Assembly (NCBI GenBank): GCA_002197995.1
Contig: NGZR01000008.1
Location: forward strand, 992,001-1,056,000
Source: Gaeumannomyces sp. JS-464
Taxonomy: Eukaryota; Ascomycota; Sordariomycetes; Magnaporthales; Magnaporthaceae
DNA length: 64,000 nucleotides
Direction of reading: 5' to 3'
Shown here: one piece after another, positions 1-11,046 of the stretch
Layout of the letters: every line of letters starts with the position of its first letter
Position numbering within the stretch: the first letter of the stretch is position 1
The notes under the pieces: model-generated
Told to the model about the DNA's origin: nothing
Databases searched by the model: none
The model's input: the letters and a program-made list of their open reading frames with translations, nothing else
Translations under genes and position numbers: made by a program

Positions 1-933
1 CCAGAATCACACGAACCAGAGGACGGGCAAGACAGGCTGCAAAACGAGTCACCAGCGAAGCAGAAGGAAAACACTCCATCTCCCCAGGCTATAGCAACCC
101 TGCGCAGTGCACGGCAAAACGCACCGAGAGTGGCAAAAGACGCGAGCGGAGAGCAGCCCGAGTGCGGCGAGCAGCAGGGCGAACCCGTCGAATCACCAAG
201 GTTACGGAGAAGCAAACGGGCTGCTGGCTCAGATGAACCGCCGTCCGACGAGCCACCATCCAAGCGAAAGCCCCGTTCCGTAGCCAGCATGGCGGAACAT
301 CTACGCGACGCAAACGCTATCGCACGGTTGAGGGGTCACATCAGAGCTTCGAGGGAAAATGGACAGCTTCCAGAGTTAAAGGTCAAGGAAAAAGATGGTG
401 TCTGCGCAGCAGTTGCATATTGCAAGATTGCGATTCAGGCTAAGCAGTCAGCTGGCTACTGTGGCTTAATGTCATGGATAGCATGGGCTTCAGCTAATAA
501 GCTTCTCAACCTTGAGAAGGAGAAGGCGAACAGACAGCGCAACTCTGACGATGTGCTTAAAAAAGCGCATTCTGAAATTGCTGCTACCTTATCATATGGT
601 ACGTTCAAAAATCGCCTTTCAGAAGCAGGGAAATTGGAAAATTTGGGAGCATTTATGGCCATGCTTCCCTTCAATGGACAACTAGACGACGGTACAGCAC
701 TTCGGGATTACCAAAGGGTTGGGCAAGACGAGATGGAACAGTTGAAGGAGCGGTCAGCGAGGGGTATTGGTTCACAATTGGCAAAGGTGGCGGACGAGTT
801 TCTGGCAGCTTTGCGGGAAGGCAAGGCGTACGCCAGAAGGGCTTGGGAAGATGTCGCTGAAACAGAACTGGTGAAATTAACCCTGCAGCGACAAGTGGAG
901 CTGCTTCAGCTCAGAGAAGCTGGCGCAGAATGA
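1..933 (+). CDS. Unrecognised protein, 5' end outside window
   Basis: The frame is open from the first base to the TGA at 931-933, giving at least 310 codons, so the true start lies upstream or in an earlier exon. The first third is hydrophilic, with repeated Pro/Glu/Ser stretches and basic clusters (LRRSKRAA, PSKRKPR) that resemble a nuclear localisation signal. From about codon 100 (MAEHLRDANAIARL) it becomes helix-rich with conserved-looking Trp, Cys and Tyr, and it ends in a Leu-rich amphipathic helix (LQRQVELLQL). I do not recognise a family. The long uninterrupted frame with coherent composition supports a real gene, in contrast to the broken genes that follow. A nuclear role is only an inference from the basic clusters. 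Confidence 0.55.
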   Translation, partial: PESHEPEDGQDRLQNESPAKQKENTPSPQAIATLRSARQNAPRVAKDASGEQPECGEQQGEPVESPRLRRSKRAAGSDEPPSDEPPSKRKPRSVASMAEHLRDANAIARLRGHIRASRENGQLPELKVKEKDGVCAAVAYCKIAIQAKQSAGYCGLMSWIAWASANKLLNLEKEKANRQRNSDDVLKKAHSEIAATLSYGTFKNRLSEAGKLENLGAFMAMLPFNGQLDDGTALRDYQRVGQDEMEQLKERSARGIGSQLAKVADEFLAALREGKAYARRAWEDVAETELVKLTLQRQVELLQLREAGAE

Positions 934-2942
934 CAATTCAATCTCATTCCTATTGGTTGTGTAATTAGTCAGCACGTCAGCCCAGGCTGACGTGCTGACT
1001 AACGGATGCTTGGAGGCATTTATCGATCGATGCACCTCGAGGTCGGACCTAGCCGATTTTGGGGGCCCAACGACCCGTGTTCCGGCAGGCGGTACCAGCA
1101 CCCCCGCCGCCCTGGCATCGCGCTATGAGACACACCTCGGTCAACGCGGCTTATGACGGCGGTCAACTCCTGGAGCGACGCACGATACGGAGCACGCGGA
1201 GGGCGCGCGACATGGAGAATTTCAGACGGCGTGGCCATCGTGCTGCAGGCCGAGTTACTTGATCTGCCGTTGTTACTGTCGGTGTCGACGCCATTTGCTC
1301 CTCTTCTCGATCGGTTTGCGGTAGATGGGGCATATTGTCCGCTTCCGCTTCCGCTTAGCCATAGGTTTATTCATCTCGACAGGTCTAAGGGCACTCTTAA
1401 GCCTCCAGTATAATCCTGGGCAGGAAAAGGACGGTCAGTCAGGAATGTTTCGCGTTCCACCTCCAAGCTAGATCCAAATACGTACCACATGCATCGCAAA
1501 CGGTATGAACCGCTTTCGTTCCTCCACCACAAAGGGTGGAAATTATCTCACAATTGTAGCATTTAATGGTGCTCTGGCTCTTTTTGAGGGCCGGCGAATG
1601 GCAATACGGCTGGGATTGGCGGGGAGGTCGGCGATGCGGCTTTTAGTAAAGGTTATTAAACGAAATTTTAAAAGTGATTTAGAGCAAAAACCTGTCGCTA
1701 ACTCTAAGGCAATGGTGCTGGCGGTTTCTACGGGTAGTGTTGTTAGTATTAGATCCGGCTGGCACGGGAGCTACAGGGGCAAGGGAGATAAGGCGAGCCG
1801 GCCGGACCTTACCAGTGCAGAGACAATAGGTGGAAGCCCAGGTCGTGATCGACACCATCAAAGTCGAGTCTCCCGGCGCGAAAGTTTACATCTTCCAGTT
1901 GGCCTGTCAAGCATAAGCGTTGATGATTCGCTTTAGGCACATCGGCTAGATCCTGACAGACTCAATAAGATGCGAGCCGCGTCGGCAACAAGGGCCTTCT
2001 CGATCCACTCATCGGGCAAGCGTGGCCTTGGTGCTTCGGTTCCGGATCTGCCGTGGCCGACGGACTCATCCATATCATTGCAATTGCCGCCAGGCGTGGC
2101 TGCTGGGCTGGGAGGTTCCATCGAAGTGGTGGATGACGGGGTCTTGATGTGGTAGCCCTCGGGTGTTGCCGGTCTTAGGGCTGTACCGTCAGCGTCAGTC
2201 TTCTGTCGGCCTCTGGACGCAAACATACCTGTTCCTGCCGTGAAGGATAGCTAGCCTCGACCACTTGAGGGGAAGAGGTCCCTAGGAGAAGTCCAGTGAC
2301 TAGTTCGGAGACAGCTTAGCCGGAAAGGGGGGGCTTTTTTGTCACGCGCTTCCCGAAGCGACGTGGTGGGTAGCGGTAATTGCGTGACAAGTTCGTCTGT
2401 CGTGTGAGCGGGGAGACCGGTGGGATCAAAGGTGTGGGCGTGTCGTAGAGTATCAATGAGAATCCAGCGTCGTCAAGATCAGGCAATCAATGCCAAAGAC
2501 GGCTGCTTTGACGTACAGCTGTATTTTTTTCGACGATTACCTAACCTCGACAAGGGTTGGGCTTCCGCGTAGGACAGAGAGGATCCCGGCCGTCTGACTG
2601 CCTGCCGCAGGAGCCGGCATGCCGAGATAAAATGCCATTGGCCCGGAAGCAAGCCGACTGCCACGTCCGGACCGACGCCACGCCGGCGGGTTGTAATGGC
2701 GAACAGCCGATACTGCACGTCGACCGGAAGGGAGCGGGGTGGGTGGCCTCGAGCTGGCACCTGTCAGATACCTGCTCGCAGCTGCGGCAACCAGCCTTTG
2801 CGGCTTGGCAGCAAGCCTGGCTGGCGCTGAGAGGCCTTGGCTGCGGGTTAGAACAACCCAAGGGTTTTTGCTATAAGTTTAGCTGCTTGTATATCTCTTT
2901 TCCCTTCCTCCTGCGCTTTAAAATTCGTTTTTTTCCACAGCC
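934..2942. other. Intergenic stretch, no supported gene
   Basis: About 2 kb without a gene I can support. The short frames here have no family resemblance, no splice structure and mixed composition. A small perfect hairpin (CAGCACGTCAGCC then GGCTGACGTGCTG) lies at about 970-998, just after the preceding stop codon, and could be a transcript-end structure. Confidence 0.4.
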
Positions 2943-3756
2943 ATGAAGGTTCGATTAGCGGAGCCCCGCGATCTCTCGCGCTTGACCGACATAAACATCG
3001 CTTACAGATGATCCCACATTTGTTTACGAATGGCAGAGCCGCGATGAATTTCCCGATGACCACCGCGACCATTGGCAGGCCAAGCTTAAACTCTTCCTTT
3101 ACGATCCGCACACCCACTTTTTCGTTGTCGAGCAGCAAAATAATCCCGACACATTGCCGACTGTGATATCCTTTGGCATTTTCAAAAAGGAGGGCAAAGT
3201 ATCGGCTAAAACATCCGCAAATTGTACAAGAACCAGTTACCTCCCGTATCCACTGTTTTCCAGCTTAACGTTAACTTTCCAATGCCACTTTTTAGATGAA
3301 TCCGCCAAAGCAGAACATGAGAAGCTCCCCCCACGCCGCGATGGGTCACAGATTCGCGAAGCCGCTTTTAAGAAAGCTAGCTCATCCGTCCGTTGCCAGC
3401 TGCACCAAGCCGGAATCGACGACTTTTGGTCGCTGGAGCTTATTGTAACGGACAAAAGGTTCCGTCGTCAGGGCGCTGCGACACAAATTATGAACGAAGC
3501 GTTAACATACGTGGATGGCGATGGAATTCATGCGTGCGTCGAAGCCAGTCCCATGGGTAAATTATTATACGAAGGGTTTGGCTTTAAAGAGGCGTATGAG
3601 CAAAAAGTCCAGGCTGAGGGTGAGGATGAGAATGTCTGCTTTTCTGTCATGACGAGGCTTCCTCAGGGCGGCAGGAAAGGCTCGCGGGAAACTGGGGGTA
3701 GGCTGCGCATGGGTGGGTGGGCGTTACGATGGGTTCATGCAATGATAGCCGATTAG
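2943..3756 (+). pseudogene. GNAT-family N-acetyltransferase, frameshifted
   Basis: The ATG at 2943 opens MKVRLAEPRDLSRLTDI, the usual N-terminus of fungal GNAT acetyltransferases, but this frame stops at 3009 (TGA). Shifting by one base at about 3003-3008 restores a continuous reading: DDPTFVYEWQSR, then the DESAKAEHEKLP segment, then the acetyl-CoA binding motif A (LELIVTDKRFRRQGAATQIM, with the RxxGxA loop) and the VEASPMGKLLYEGFGF motif B. GNAT enzymes transfer an acetyl group from acetyl-CoA to a small amine or protein; the substrate here cannot be told. About 30 residues around 3199-3290 fit the family poorly and may be an unspliced or degenerate intron. The +1 (or -2) shift makes this a probable pseudogene, unless it is a sequencing error. 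Confidence 0.6.
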
Positions 3757-4485
3757 ATTCTATTTCCCGCGAGTTACAATGTGAATGCCGCTTTTCATCC
3801 CTGTAATGCCATTTCATGTTCCACATCGTCGAAAATTCCCGGATTGGTACATTCCGTTGGTGCAAGGGGCACCACGAGTGCGTTAGGAGGGGAAGAAACT
3901 CTACGCGGCGACCTGCGGAGAAAGGTAGCAGGCGAATAGCGGTATGCTCATGGGAAGCAGGAGTCTTACGGCGATAAGGGAACCGGCCAAGGGATAATCA
4001 ATAGCCGCGAGGCTGAATTCTGTGGGGAAAGCTGCCAGGCTGCTAACTCGTTCTGCGCTAGCAATTGGATTGGCGTTCATCGGTTGCTCCGGAATCCCGA
4101 AGCCGGCTGGGGACCTAGTTGCGACCACAAAACTGCTGTCGCCTTGGATGTGCAGGCCGCCGCCACCAGGAGCTAACCCTTTTAATTGCCGGACAGGCGG
4201 CTGCCTGCCGCTGGACAAGGCATTGGCGGCTCGCACGTTGAATTAAAGTTGCGGCCGTGCATTATGGGCACCGCACATTGTTAGGGCGGCGTGTGGGCCA
4301 GTTTCACAGCAAACACCCCCGGCCAAGTTACCCCGGTGGGCGTGTCTTTAGTCGCTGCCTGCTCGCTCCACTAGTGTGCTTGATCCAAACACGCCAATCA
4401 AAGGTCATTTCACATCACCTCCGCTCTACTCCCCCATCTTCCCAAGCTTCCTGCGCCTTTTCCTTTTCCCACGCACTCCTGCGCT

Positions 4486-4486
<1 letters not shown>
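3757..4486. other. Intergenic stretch, no supported gene
   Basis: No supported gene. The frames are short and show no family resemblance. The stretch ends in pyrimidine-rich sequence that runs into the C homopolymer. Confidence 0.4.

Positions 4487-4520
<34 letters not shown>
4487..4520. repeat. 34-base C homopolymer
   Basis: An unbroken run of C from 4487 to 4520, seven bases before the foldback element. Such a run is unstable in replication and sequencing, so its true length is uncertain. Confidence 0.9.
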
Positions 4521-4522
<2 letters not shown>

Positions 4523-4527
4523 GGGTG

Positions 4528-4719
4528 CCGTAGCGCGCAAGACCAATTTTTTAAGACCGTTTTCATTGGGCGCAGCCATTTCTATGTCGTTTTTCCTGGT
4601 CAAAATGGTTTCCAACACGGGCCCACCTGTCTTCAAAACCGTGTTGACGGGGAAAAACGACATAGAAATGGCTGCGCCCAATGAAAACGGTTTTGAAAAA
4701 TTGGTTTTGCGCGCTACGG
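4528..4719. mobile_element. 192-bp foldback / MITE-like inverted repeat
   Basis: The two halves are inverted copies. The left arm (4528-4620) begins CCGTAGCGCGC and the right arm (4627-4719) ends GCGCGCTACGG. Inside, 39 bases from 4557 match perfectly as an inverted repeat, centred on the CATTGGGCGCAGCC motif. Mismatches between the outer arms are mainly C/T or G/A changes (AAGACC versus AAAACC, AAGACCG versus AAAACCG), as expected after repeat-induced point mutation or plain C-to-T decay. No coding frame is convincing. It could be a non-autonomous foldback element or an extrudable palindrome; a target-site duplication is not obvious because the left flank is the C tract. Confidence 0.65.
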
Positions 4720-4938
4720 TGGCGTTGCGTTTTGGTCCAAATGCGGACCCACGCAGACTGTCTCCATTTGCAGCCTATGTATTATGCTGGCACGCTGGGC
4801 TCAGCATGTAACGTCCTTGCTTTGCAACGGGGGGGCGCTTACCACACGCCCCGCATCCCGCTACAGCGATTCGGTCCCGACCGCCCGACCCCTGGCTTTC
4901 GGCCGCCTGCCAGCCCCTTAAAACAAGCGGGGCGTAGG

Positions 4939-4946
4939 TATAAAAA
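4939..4946 (+). promoter_or_regulatory. TATA box upstream of orphan seven-exon gene
   Basis: TATAAAAA sits 316 bases before the ATG at 5255 and about 30 bases before the 17-bp array. If used, transcription would start at the edge of the array and place the array in the 5' leader. Confidence 0.45.
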
Positions 4947-4973
4947 CACCTCTCGTGCCTCACACATTCCCTC

Positions 4974-5228
4974 CACCCTGCTATTTTTTTCATCCTGCCA
5001 TTTCTTCCACCTTGCCATTTCTTCCACCCTGCCATTTCTTCCATCCTGCCATTTCTTTCACCTTGCCATTTCTTCCACCTTGCCATTTCTTCCATCCTGC
5101 CATTTCTTTTCCCTTGCCATTTTTTTCATCCGGCCATTTTTTTCATCCTGCCATTTCTTTCACCCTACTATTTCTTCCATCCTGCCATTTTTTCCATCCT
5201 GCCATTTCTTTTATCCTGCTATTTCTTT
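4974..5228 (+). repeat. Minisatellite: 15 tandem copies of a 17-bp unit
   Basis: Fifteen contiguous 17-base units with no length change, unit form CATCCTGCCATTTCTTC. Variants are mostly C/T changes at fixed positions (CAC or CAT at the start, C or T at position 14). One strand is almost purely pyrimidine apart from the conserved GCCAT core. It ends 26 bases before the ATG of the following gene. Confidence 0.92.
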
Positions 5229-5254
5229 CCGCCATTGCATTTATTCATTTTCTA

Positions 5255-7690
5255 ATGCCAACAAACGAAAATTCCACTCAGTTAAAAGCAAATGCTGCTT
5301 TTGACAATTTTGTGCACGGGAACCTACCAGCGCGCCCAAAAGCCAGGTGGCATCTTTCCCCTCTCGAAGCTCGGTACGCTGACGAACACTACGGTTGGAC
5401 GTTTCCTGCTACTGTCCAAGCATGCATGTGTATACCGAAGCAAGATTGGGACTTGCTTAAACCAGCAGTATTGCAAAAGAATTCCGCAGCGCTTGAAAGC
5501 AAAACGATCAATCGAGATGAATGGGCCAAGCTAGTTAGTATTTTGCCTAAAGACAGCCTCCTCGCAACCACCTGTCATCTGGGTACGATCTAAACACCTC
5601 GCACTTGAATTTTATCTCATTCCGCTAACTATCGTATGGTATCAATAGAATACGCACTTCACACCCTCGGGGATCAAAATCAGTTCCAAAACTTAGTGGA
5701 TAAAGTTTTGGGCCTTCTCCAGCGCAGCCCAGCTCCGACGAACGGCAACTCTCAGGCCCGACAACGTTCAGAACAAGTTGGTGAAGAGGGCGGGCCTAAC
5801 GGGTCCACTGTGGCGGGGTCAAATGGTAAGCTTTCCTACCCCCAATCCTGCTTCCAAGCCATTATTGCATCGCGCGATGCCTACTATCCCGAGGGAAATT
5901 GGCAACACAACGAACTTGGTCGCCTGTGCTGGGATTCGTGCTCTGACTTAGGATTTGGACATAGTTTCGTCTCCCTCGTGCTCTGCTGCCTTGTCGACCC
6001 CTCCGCCACCGTCCGACACCACGCCGCCAGCGCCTACACGGCGCGCCTCCCCCCGGCCGCAGAAGTTAAAACGGCTATCGGATAGTCACGATGGACAAGA
6101 ATCCTCTAAGAGACCCAGGCCCATCCCCACGACCGGTAAGAAGGACCTCGCTAAATGTTTGCCGTCATCAGCTAATTTGCGTTTGTCGTACGCAGCCCTG
6201 TCGCCGTCAACGTCGACCGAACGGCCCGAACTTCCAGCTGAACAGCCGCCTCCACCGTCGGGTACATTTCCCCCCCCGACACAGTCTTCGGCCAACAAGG
6301 CCCAGCCGCCGTCCTTCCCGAACTCGACTACCACCTTCCGTGATCGTCCGCCGCATACCCCAAGTCTGCCGGTGGCCCCGCCCGCCCATTCGCTCGCGGC
6401 CCAGCACAAGGACACCGAAAATATCCCAACGCCCACCGCCATTCAGCCGGGCGATTCGTCCCCTAGCTCAAGTAAGTAATAACCCCGCACGATCCTTTCG
6501 GACCTCCGCCGCGCAAGCGGAAGACATTCCCGGTGCCTGGGCGGCGCAAGCAACACCGGGGCCGCTCCCACGCGCGCGTATGAATAACTAGCGCTTATGC
6601 TTTCGGCTTGTAACAGCTAATCCAGCTCCATCGCAAACAGCTCCATTCGCCGAAACCCAAGCCCCCGCGCCCCGCGCCCTTGCCGCGGGAGGCAGTACCA
6701 GCGTCCATCCGGGCCAGCCTTCCGAATCTTTCAACTCCTCGATACAGCTTGCGGCCCCGTCTCCCGATACCTGCTCGGCCGAGCCGCTGTCCCAAGGTCC
6801 GTCTGCCATTTTAGCCTTACGTTAACCCTATTCTCGACCCTGATAACCCTGTCCCTTAGGGTGAGATCTTTATATTCTAACAATCCGTCGCATATCGCCA
6901 CATTCCCAGACTCGTTCCCCCCTTCCTTCTTGCCCCCGGCCCGTCAGCATACAGATCCCCCTGCTGAATTACCATCGACCGGACCGCCGCTAGAACCAAC
7001 CTTCCAATATTCCGGGGCATTGGACACCGTTTCGTCCCACGCCATCTCGAGCTCCCAAGCACACACGGCTAACACGACCTGGTCGCTTGAAGTCACTTCC
7101 TCCCTCTCCAACAGTCAGCAAATAGGACCACCCGAGCCGACACCTCAAGTGACTACCGAGGTACAAAATACCACAAACACAGGTCCTTATGATAGTAAGT
7201 GGATCTTCCTTCCAGTTTAATGCTTCCTTGTGCAATCCGGCCTTCGCGCCACCAGCTTACCTAATACATATCGGCAGCCGCCGGGCCTCAAAACCACCAT
7301 CCCGCGCGCGACTGCGTAAACGTCGGTTTTTATAGAGCATGTCTGCGTTCCGCCGCCGCCAAGTTCTTTAGCCAAAAACTGCTCGCCAGCCTAGATTCAA
7401 AGTTGGATTGGGAATATGAATCGGTACCTGAGCGACTGCTCTCCATTTGGGGAAACGCATACACATTCCACATTGATGGACGGCAGCAGCAGGCTTTCCA
7501 ATGGGTTTTACGTCTCGCCAATCCCGAAAGCGTTATTTCAAAAGCCGACTTCCTCGGCGACTTGTCGGATGGTATGGAATGTTGGCGAAGGAATTTTGGA
7601 CTCGAACCACTGGCTCGCCATCCAACTGACCCGAAATATCTTGTTGTCGATACAACGGGCTTTTGGGATGCGCCTATAACTTGTTTTTAA
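5255..7690 (+). CDS. Orphan seven-exon gene, intact, about 640 aa
   Basis: Exons inferred from splice sites and frame: 5255-5582, 5649-5918, 5965-6135, 6196-6471, 6617-6796, 6910-7194 and 7278-7690. All six junctions keep the frame and the total is 641 codons including the stop. Donors include GTACGA, GTAAGA, GTAAGT and GTAAGT; acceptors are TAG/CAG; branch-like GCTAAC, CTGAC and CTAAC are present. The 46-nt second intron is the least certain. The N-terminal 180 residues look folded (Trp, Tyr and Cys rich: HYGWTFPATVQACMC). The middle 300 are disordered Pro/Ser/Thr-rich with a basic patch (SSKRPRP). The C-terminal 135 look folded again (DCVNVGFYRACLRSA, VVDTTGFWDAP). I recognise no domain. 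It is one of the few undamaged genes in this window; function unknown. Confidence 0.7.
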
Positions 7691-10600
7691 TTTTCGGAAA
7701 ACCAAACCGTCGCACCAATTACAACGACGCTGACACTATCCTCCTCTTTAACTTCAATTATCTTCGTACCACCCGTACTCCTCAATCCACTAGAAATAGA
7801 TTCATTCCCAACCAGAATGCGGAACGCGCCCGCTTTCCAACCGAGTGTCGTCGTTTTTGTCACGATGAACTTTGCTTCCCGGTTGCCGACGTCTGTTTCC
7901 TGTATTTGTTAATTTACATAATGGGAAACGCGATTTAATTTGGGAAGGCATGTGCTTACTTCCTCTGGCAACGGTGCTTCTTCCATTGTTGGCTCGCTTT
8001 CTCCTTTCACAGGAGCTTGAATGGACGGAGATGGTAAACGACCAGATTTTTTTTTGGAAAGTAGTTTTCTATTCCTCGAGGACAACGGAGCATTTACTGA
8101 TGGCGGGGAGGTGCGGTATTTTAATGGGAAGATTGAAAGCGATTTTCCTCCCCATTTTAGTAGGCGGGGCTCGTAACAACATTTGCCGAGGGGGTTTACC
8201 CCACGAGACAGAGTGGAAAAAAGGGAACATTTTACGTTGGCACCAATAAATAATGGGCGACTCGAAAGTTCTTTGTAAGATGTCCGCGTCAGCGTGCGGG
8301 TTAAAAAGAAGGCAACAGAGCTCCGTTTAAAAAGAGCCAATCCTGGTCAACTCGTTAGGCATCAACCACTTTCTTAGGCACTCTCGCAGCACCCATCGCA
8401 TTTGCCGACATCTTTTCAGTCGTGCCATTGGTGCGCAACCCGGTTTTGTAATTTTTTTTTGCAACCAGACGCCACACCGGCTTCCATGTGACAGCCGACG
8501 ACTCGCGTCATGGCTTCCGGCTGCTGCCGATAATCATCCCGTTCACCCAAAATGGCTATTTAATTCCCGCATCAACGCGAAGTCGCGTGCTGCATACAGC
8601 CTGCATTTTACCGATGACGCACAGAACTGCGGGGTATTAATTGCTGAGGAGGGGTTTATCTTTCGAGGGCTGCGAAGCTACCAAGCTGTGGCGCGGTAAG
8701 GATCTAAGGCCTGGTGACAGCGCATTAGGTAGTTTTTCTGATCTGCCTTCTCCAACCTAAATCCATTCTGCTTGTCCCTAGCTATCTGTTATCTGCACGT
8801 GACTTCGGTTAGCTGCCACCCTGTTTTGGCCCTGCTTGAAGCTTTATTTGATAAGAGATAAGCCCCGTAATGGCGAAGATAAAAAAAAACACTTTCACTT
8901 TCGCCCAGGGCAAATCGGTTGGTCCATTCGCACATTTTGTCAGTAGCTCGGAAATTGGGTTGGGTAGAAATGGATTTCGATGCAGGCGACCAAACTGGCA
9001 ATTTCGTGTGGTGAGCAGCATTCCCCTGTGATGCCCAAAAAATATTTGGCAATCTTTTAGTCCTAAAACGGAGGTTTAGCTGAATTAGGTGGTGGTCCCA
9101 TAAATATTTCTCGGGGAAACTGCCATCTTTTTTTTGGGCATCGTGGGTGCTTCTCGGTCCTGCAGAGTGCCGCGCTTCAAATGGGACCTATTCCCGGGAA
9201 CCCAGTCGGCGGTTGCAGCTAGGGCGCAGCTGAGCTGAAAAGACGCTATGGATTGCCCCTGTCGCGCGCTATAGCACTTTTGTTTCCAGGACAGGGATTG
9301 ATCATCACCAAGGGTACCCTGCAGAACATCATCGCGGAGGTGGCGCCTGCTACCCCTGTTTGGAGAGGCACGCTTTACCTAGCTTCGAGGGGCAGCTGTG
9401 GATCAGACGGATTTGGTCCATCACGGGTCAGCTCAGCGCAAGGATGAGCTACAGTGGAACAGGCGTCCAATTTCCATGCACGCCATTCGCTCGTAGGCAA
9501 GGTGGCCCCTGCCGTTGATCCGACCTCCGGCCACAAGCAATTAGTCAGTTCACGGTCGGGCGGCTTGTAAATTGGGGTCGTGTTGGTAGGCCTCACCTGT
9601 AGCCATGGGCTACGCGCCCTCCAAAGTAGAGGGCCTAACACCGGTGTGATGCAGGGCCGACTTGTGGGTGTAAATCGGTCTTGTTCTGCATAAGTAAAAA
9701 GGAATCTATCGGTGCAGGTGCCGGCCAAAGGCCGGCCACTATATACAGGCCTCCTAAGGGGCCTGGATCACGTGGGAGGGGCCCCTAGGCCCACAGGCCT
9801 TGGGCCCTCCAGGCTATGTGACCCCCTACCCCTCCAGGCCTGCACAGGGGCCCAAGGCCCTTGTGAGCCTGCACTGGATAATCCGTGCATATAATGAACC
9901 AACAGGTCGACCAGATTTTGATTTGAACGCCTATAAACAGTGTAAATGGCGATAGAACCAGGCGGGACCCACACTATTCGCAGCCGGCAACCGACGCGCC
10001 GTCCCCGGCGGCTTCAACCCCTATAGCGTCCAGTGGTGTTGCTACATCCCTTGGAGGAGCTGGAAAAGCTACCAGCCCAACAGCCGAACCTGTAACATTA
10101 CGGAAATCCAAACTTGGTCCCCTAAAAGCGAGGGCCAGTTGAGCAAGCCACCAGACAAACGCGCGCTCGTTATCGATAAAAGGGGCCGGGCCTTTCATGA
10201 TAGCGGCAACCTGAATTGTTTGTTAGCACCCACAATGGCAATGTTAAAGTCTAATCTTACCAGAAGTGGAAGGCGTTCCCATTTTGAAGCGAAGCAAACC
10301 GCGCAAACCAAAGAGGCCGGCAAACTTAGCAAGGTAATCATTCCGCGGTAAACCGTTCGGAGCGATGGCCAGTCCCGAGGCGTTGTCTGCTGAGCCCCTG
10401 TGTCTCGACCCGGCAGTAGTTCGGTAAAAGGAAATAATATCGCTAGGCTGTCGTGGAAAAACCCAATAGCGACTGGGACGATAGCGATCATCCTTTGGTC
10501 GACAAGATCAGGCTGAAGGTTGAAAAAAACCAGACAAAAGGGGTAAAAACCAAGGCAAATAAGTGCATCTAGTAAAAGCAGTGGGAGTCGCGATTTCCTT
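7691..10600. other. Long non-coding stretch with a GC-rich palindrome
   Basis: No supported gene in 2.9 kb. A 50-codon frame at 8020-8170 (starting MDGDGKRPDFFLE) and the frames near 7910-8340 and 8789-9052 show no family resemblance. The only clear structure is the inverted repeat at 9787-9870. Confidence 0.4.
9787..9870. repeat. GC-rich inverted repeat
   Basis: AGGCCCACAGGCCTTGGGCCC at 9787-9807 pairs with the arm at 9848-9870 (GGGCCCAAGGCCCTTGTGAGCCT) around a 40-base loop, so a stable hairpin could form. The neighbourhood is also rich in AGGCC/GGCCT words. Confidence 0.55.
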
Positions 10601-11046
10601 TTAACGGAGCAAGTTTTCCAATAAATAGCAAAAGAATAAACCTATAGTTGTATTAGTGTAATTCCACATTACATTCGAGAAGGAACTTACTTCAAACAAA
10701 AACGGGGTGTAAATGCAGGTGCTTTGGATTAGGGAATGATATTGGATGTTCGTGGGGTTGTAGCCCATTCGCTTGGCCACCTGCCAGGCCGCTATCGAGA
10801 GCCCCAGGGCGACGGCAAACTCGACTATCACAACCAGCGCGATGAAGCGCGCGTCAGGGCAGATAACGAGGCCGCCTGGTCTTTTTGTTTTTTTCCTCAA
10901 GTTGAGATAGTGAACGACTGGGTGAAGAAGCAAGTAGACAAGTGGCAGCATGAGGGCTACTGAAGAAAACCTCCAGTCGTCCATGGTGAGGTACCGATAT
11001 CGTCCCAAGTTGCATTTGTTCGAAGCGACGAGGCGGATGGGGTCAT
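10601..11046 (-). pseudogene. Small integral membrane protein, frameshifted
   Basis: Reading from ATG at 11046, the frame encodes a short hydrophilic N-terminus with an N-glycosylation motif (TNATWDD), then must shift by one base near 10985-10995 to continue as MDDWRFSSVALMLPLVYLLL. At least three hydrophobic segments follow (VALMLPLVYLLLHPVVHY; FIALVVIVEFAVALGLSIAAW; TTIGLFFCYLL) with a basic loop RKKTKRP, and the frame ends at 10601. The pattern resembles uncharacterised fungal multi-pass membrane proteins, but I cannot name the family, and the C-terminus appears short. The frameshift suggests a pseudogene or a base error. Confidence 0.45.

Noticed and set aside
4974..5228. Regular short repeats resembling a CRISPR array
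   Set aside because: Units are directly adjacent with no spacers and the genome is fungal; it is a minisatellite.
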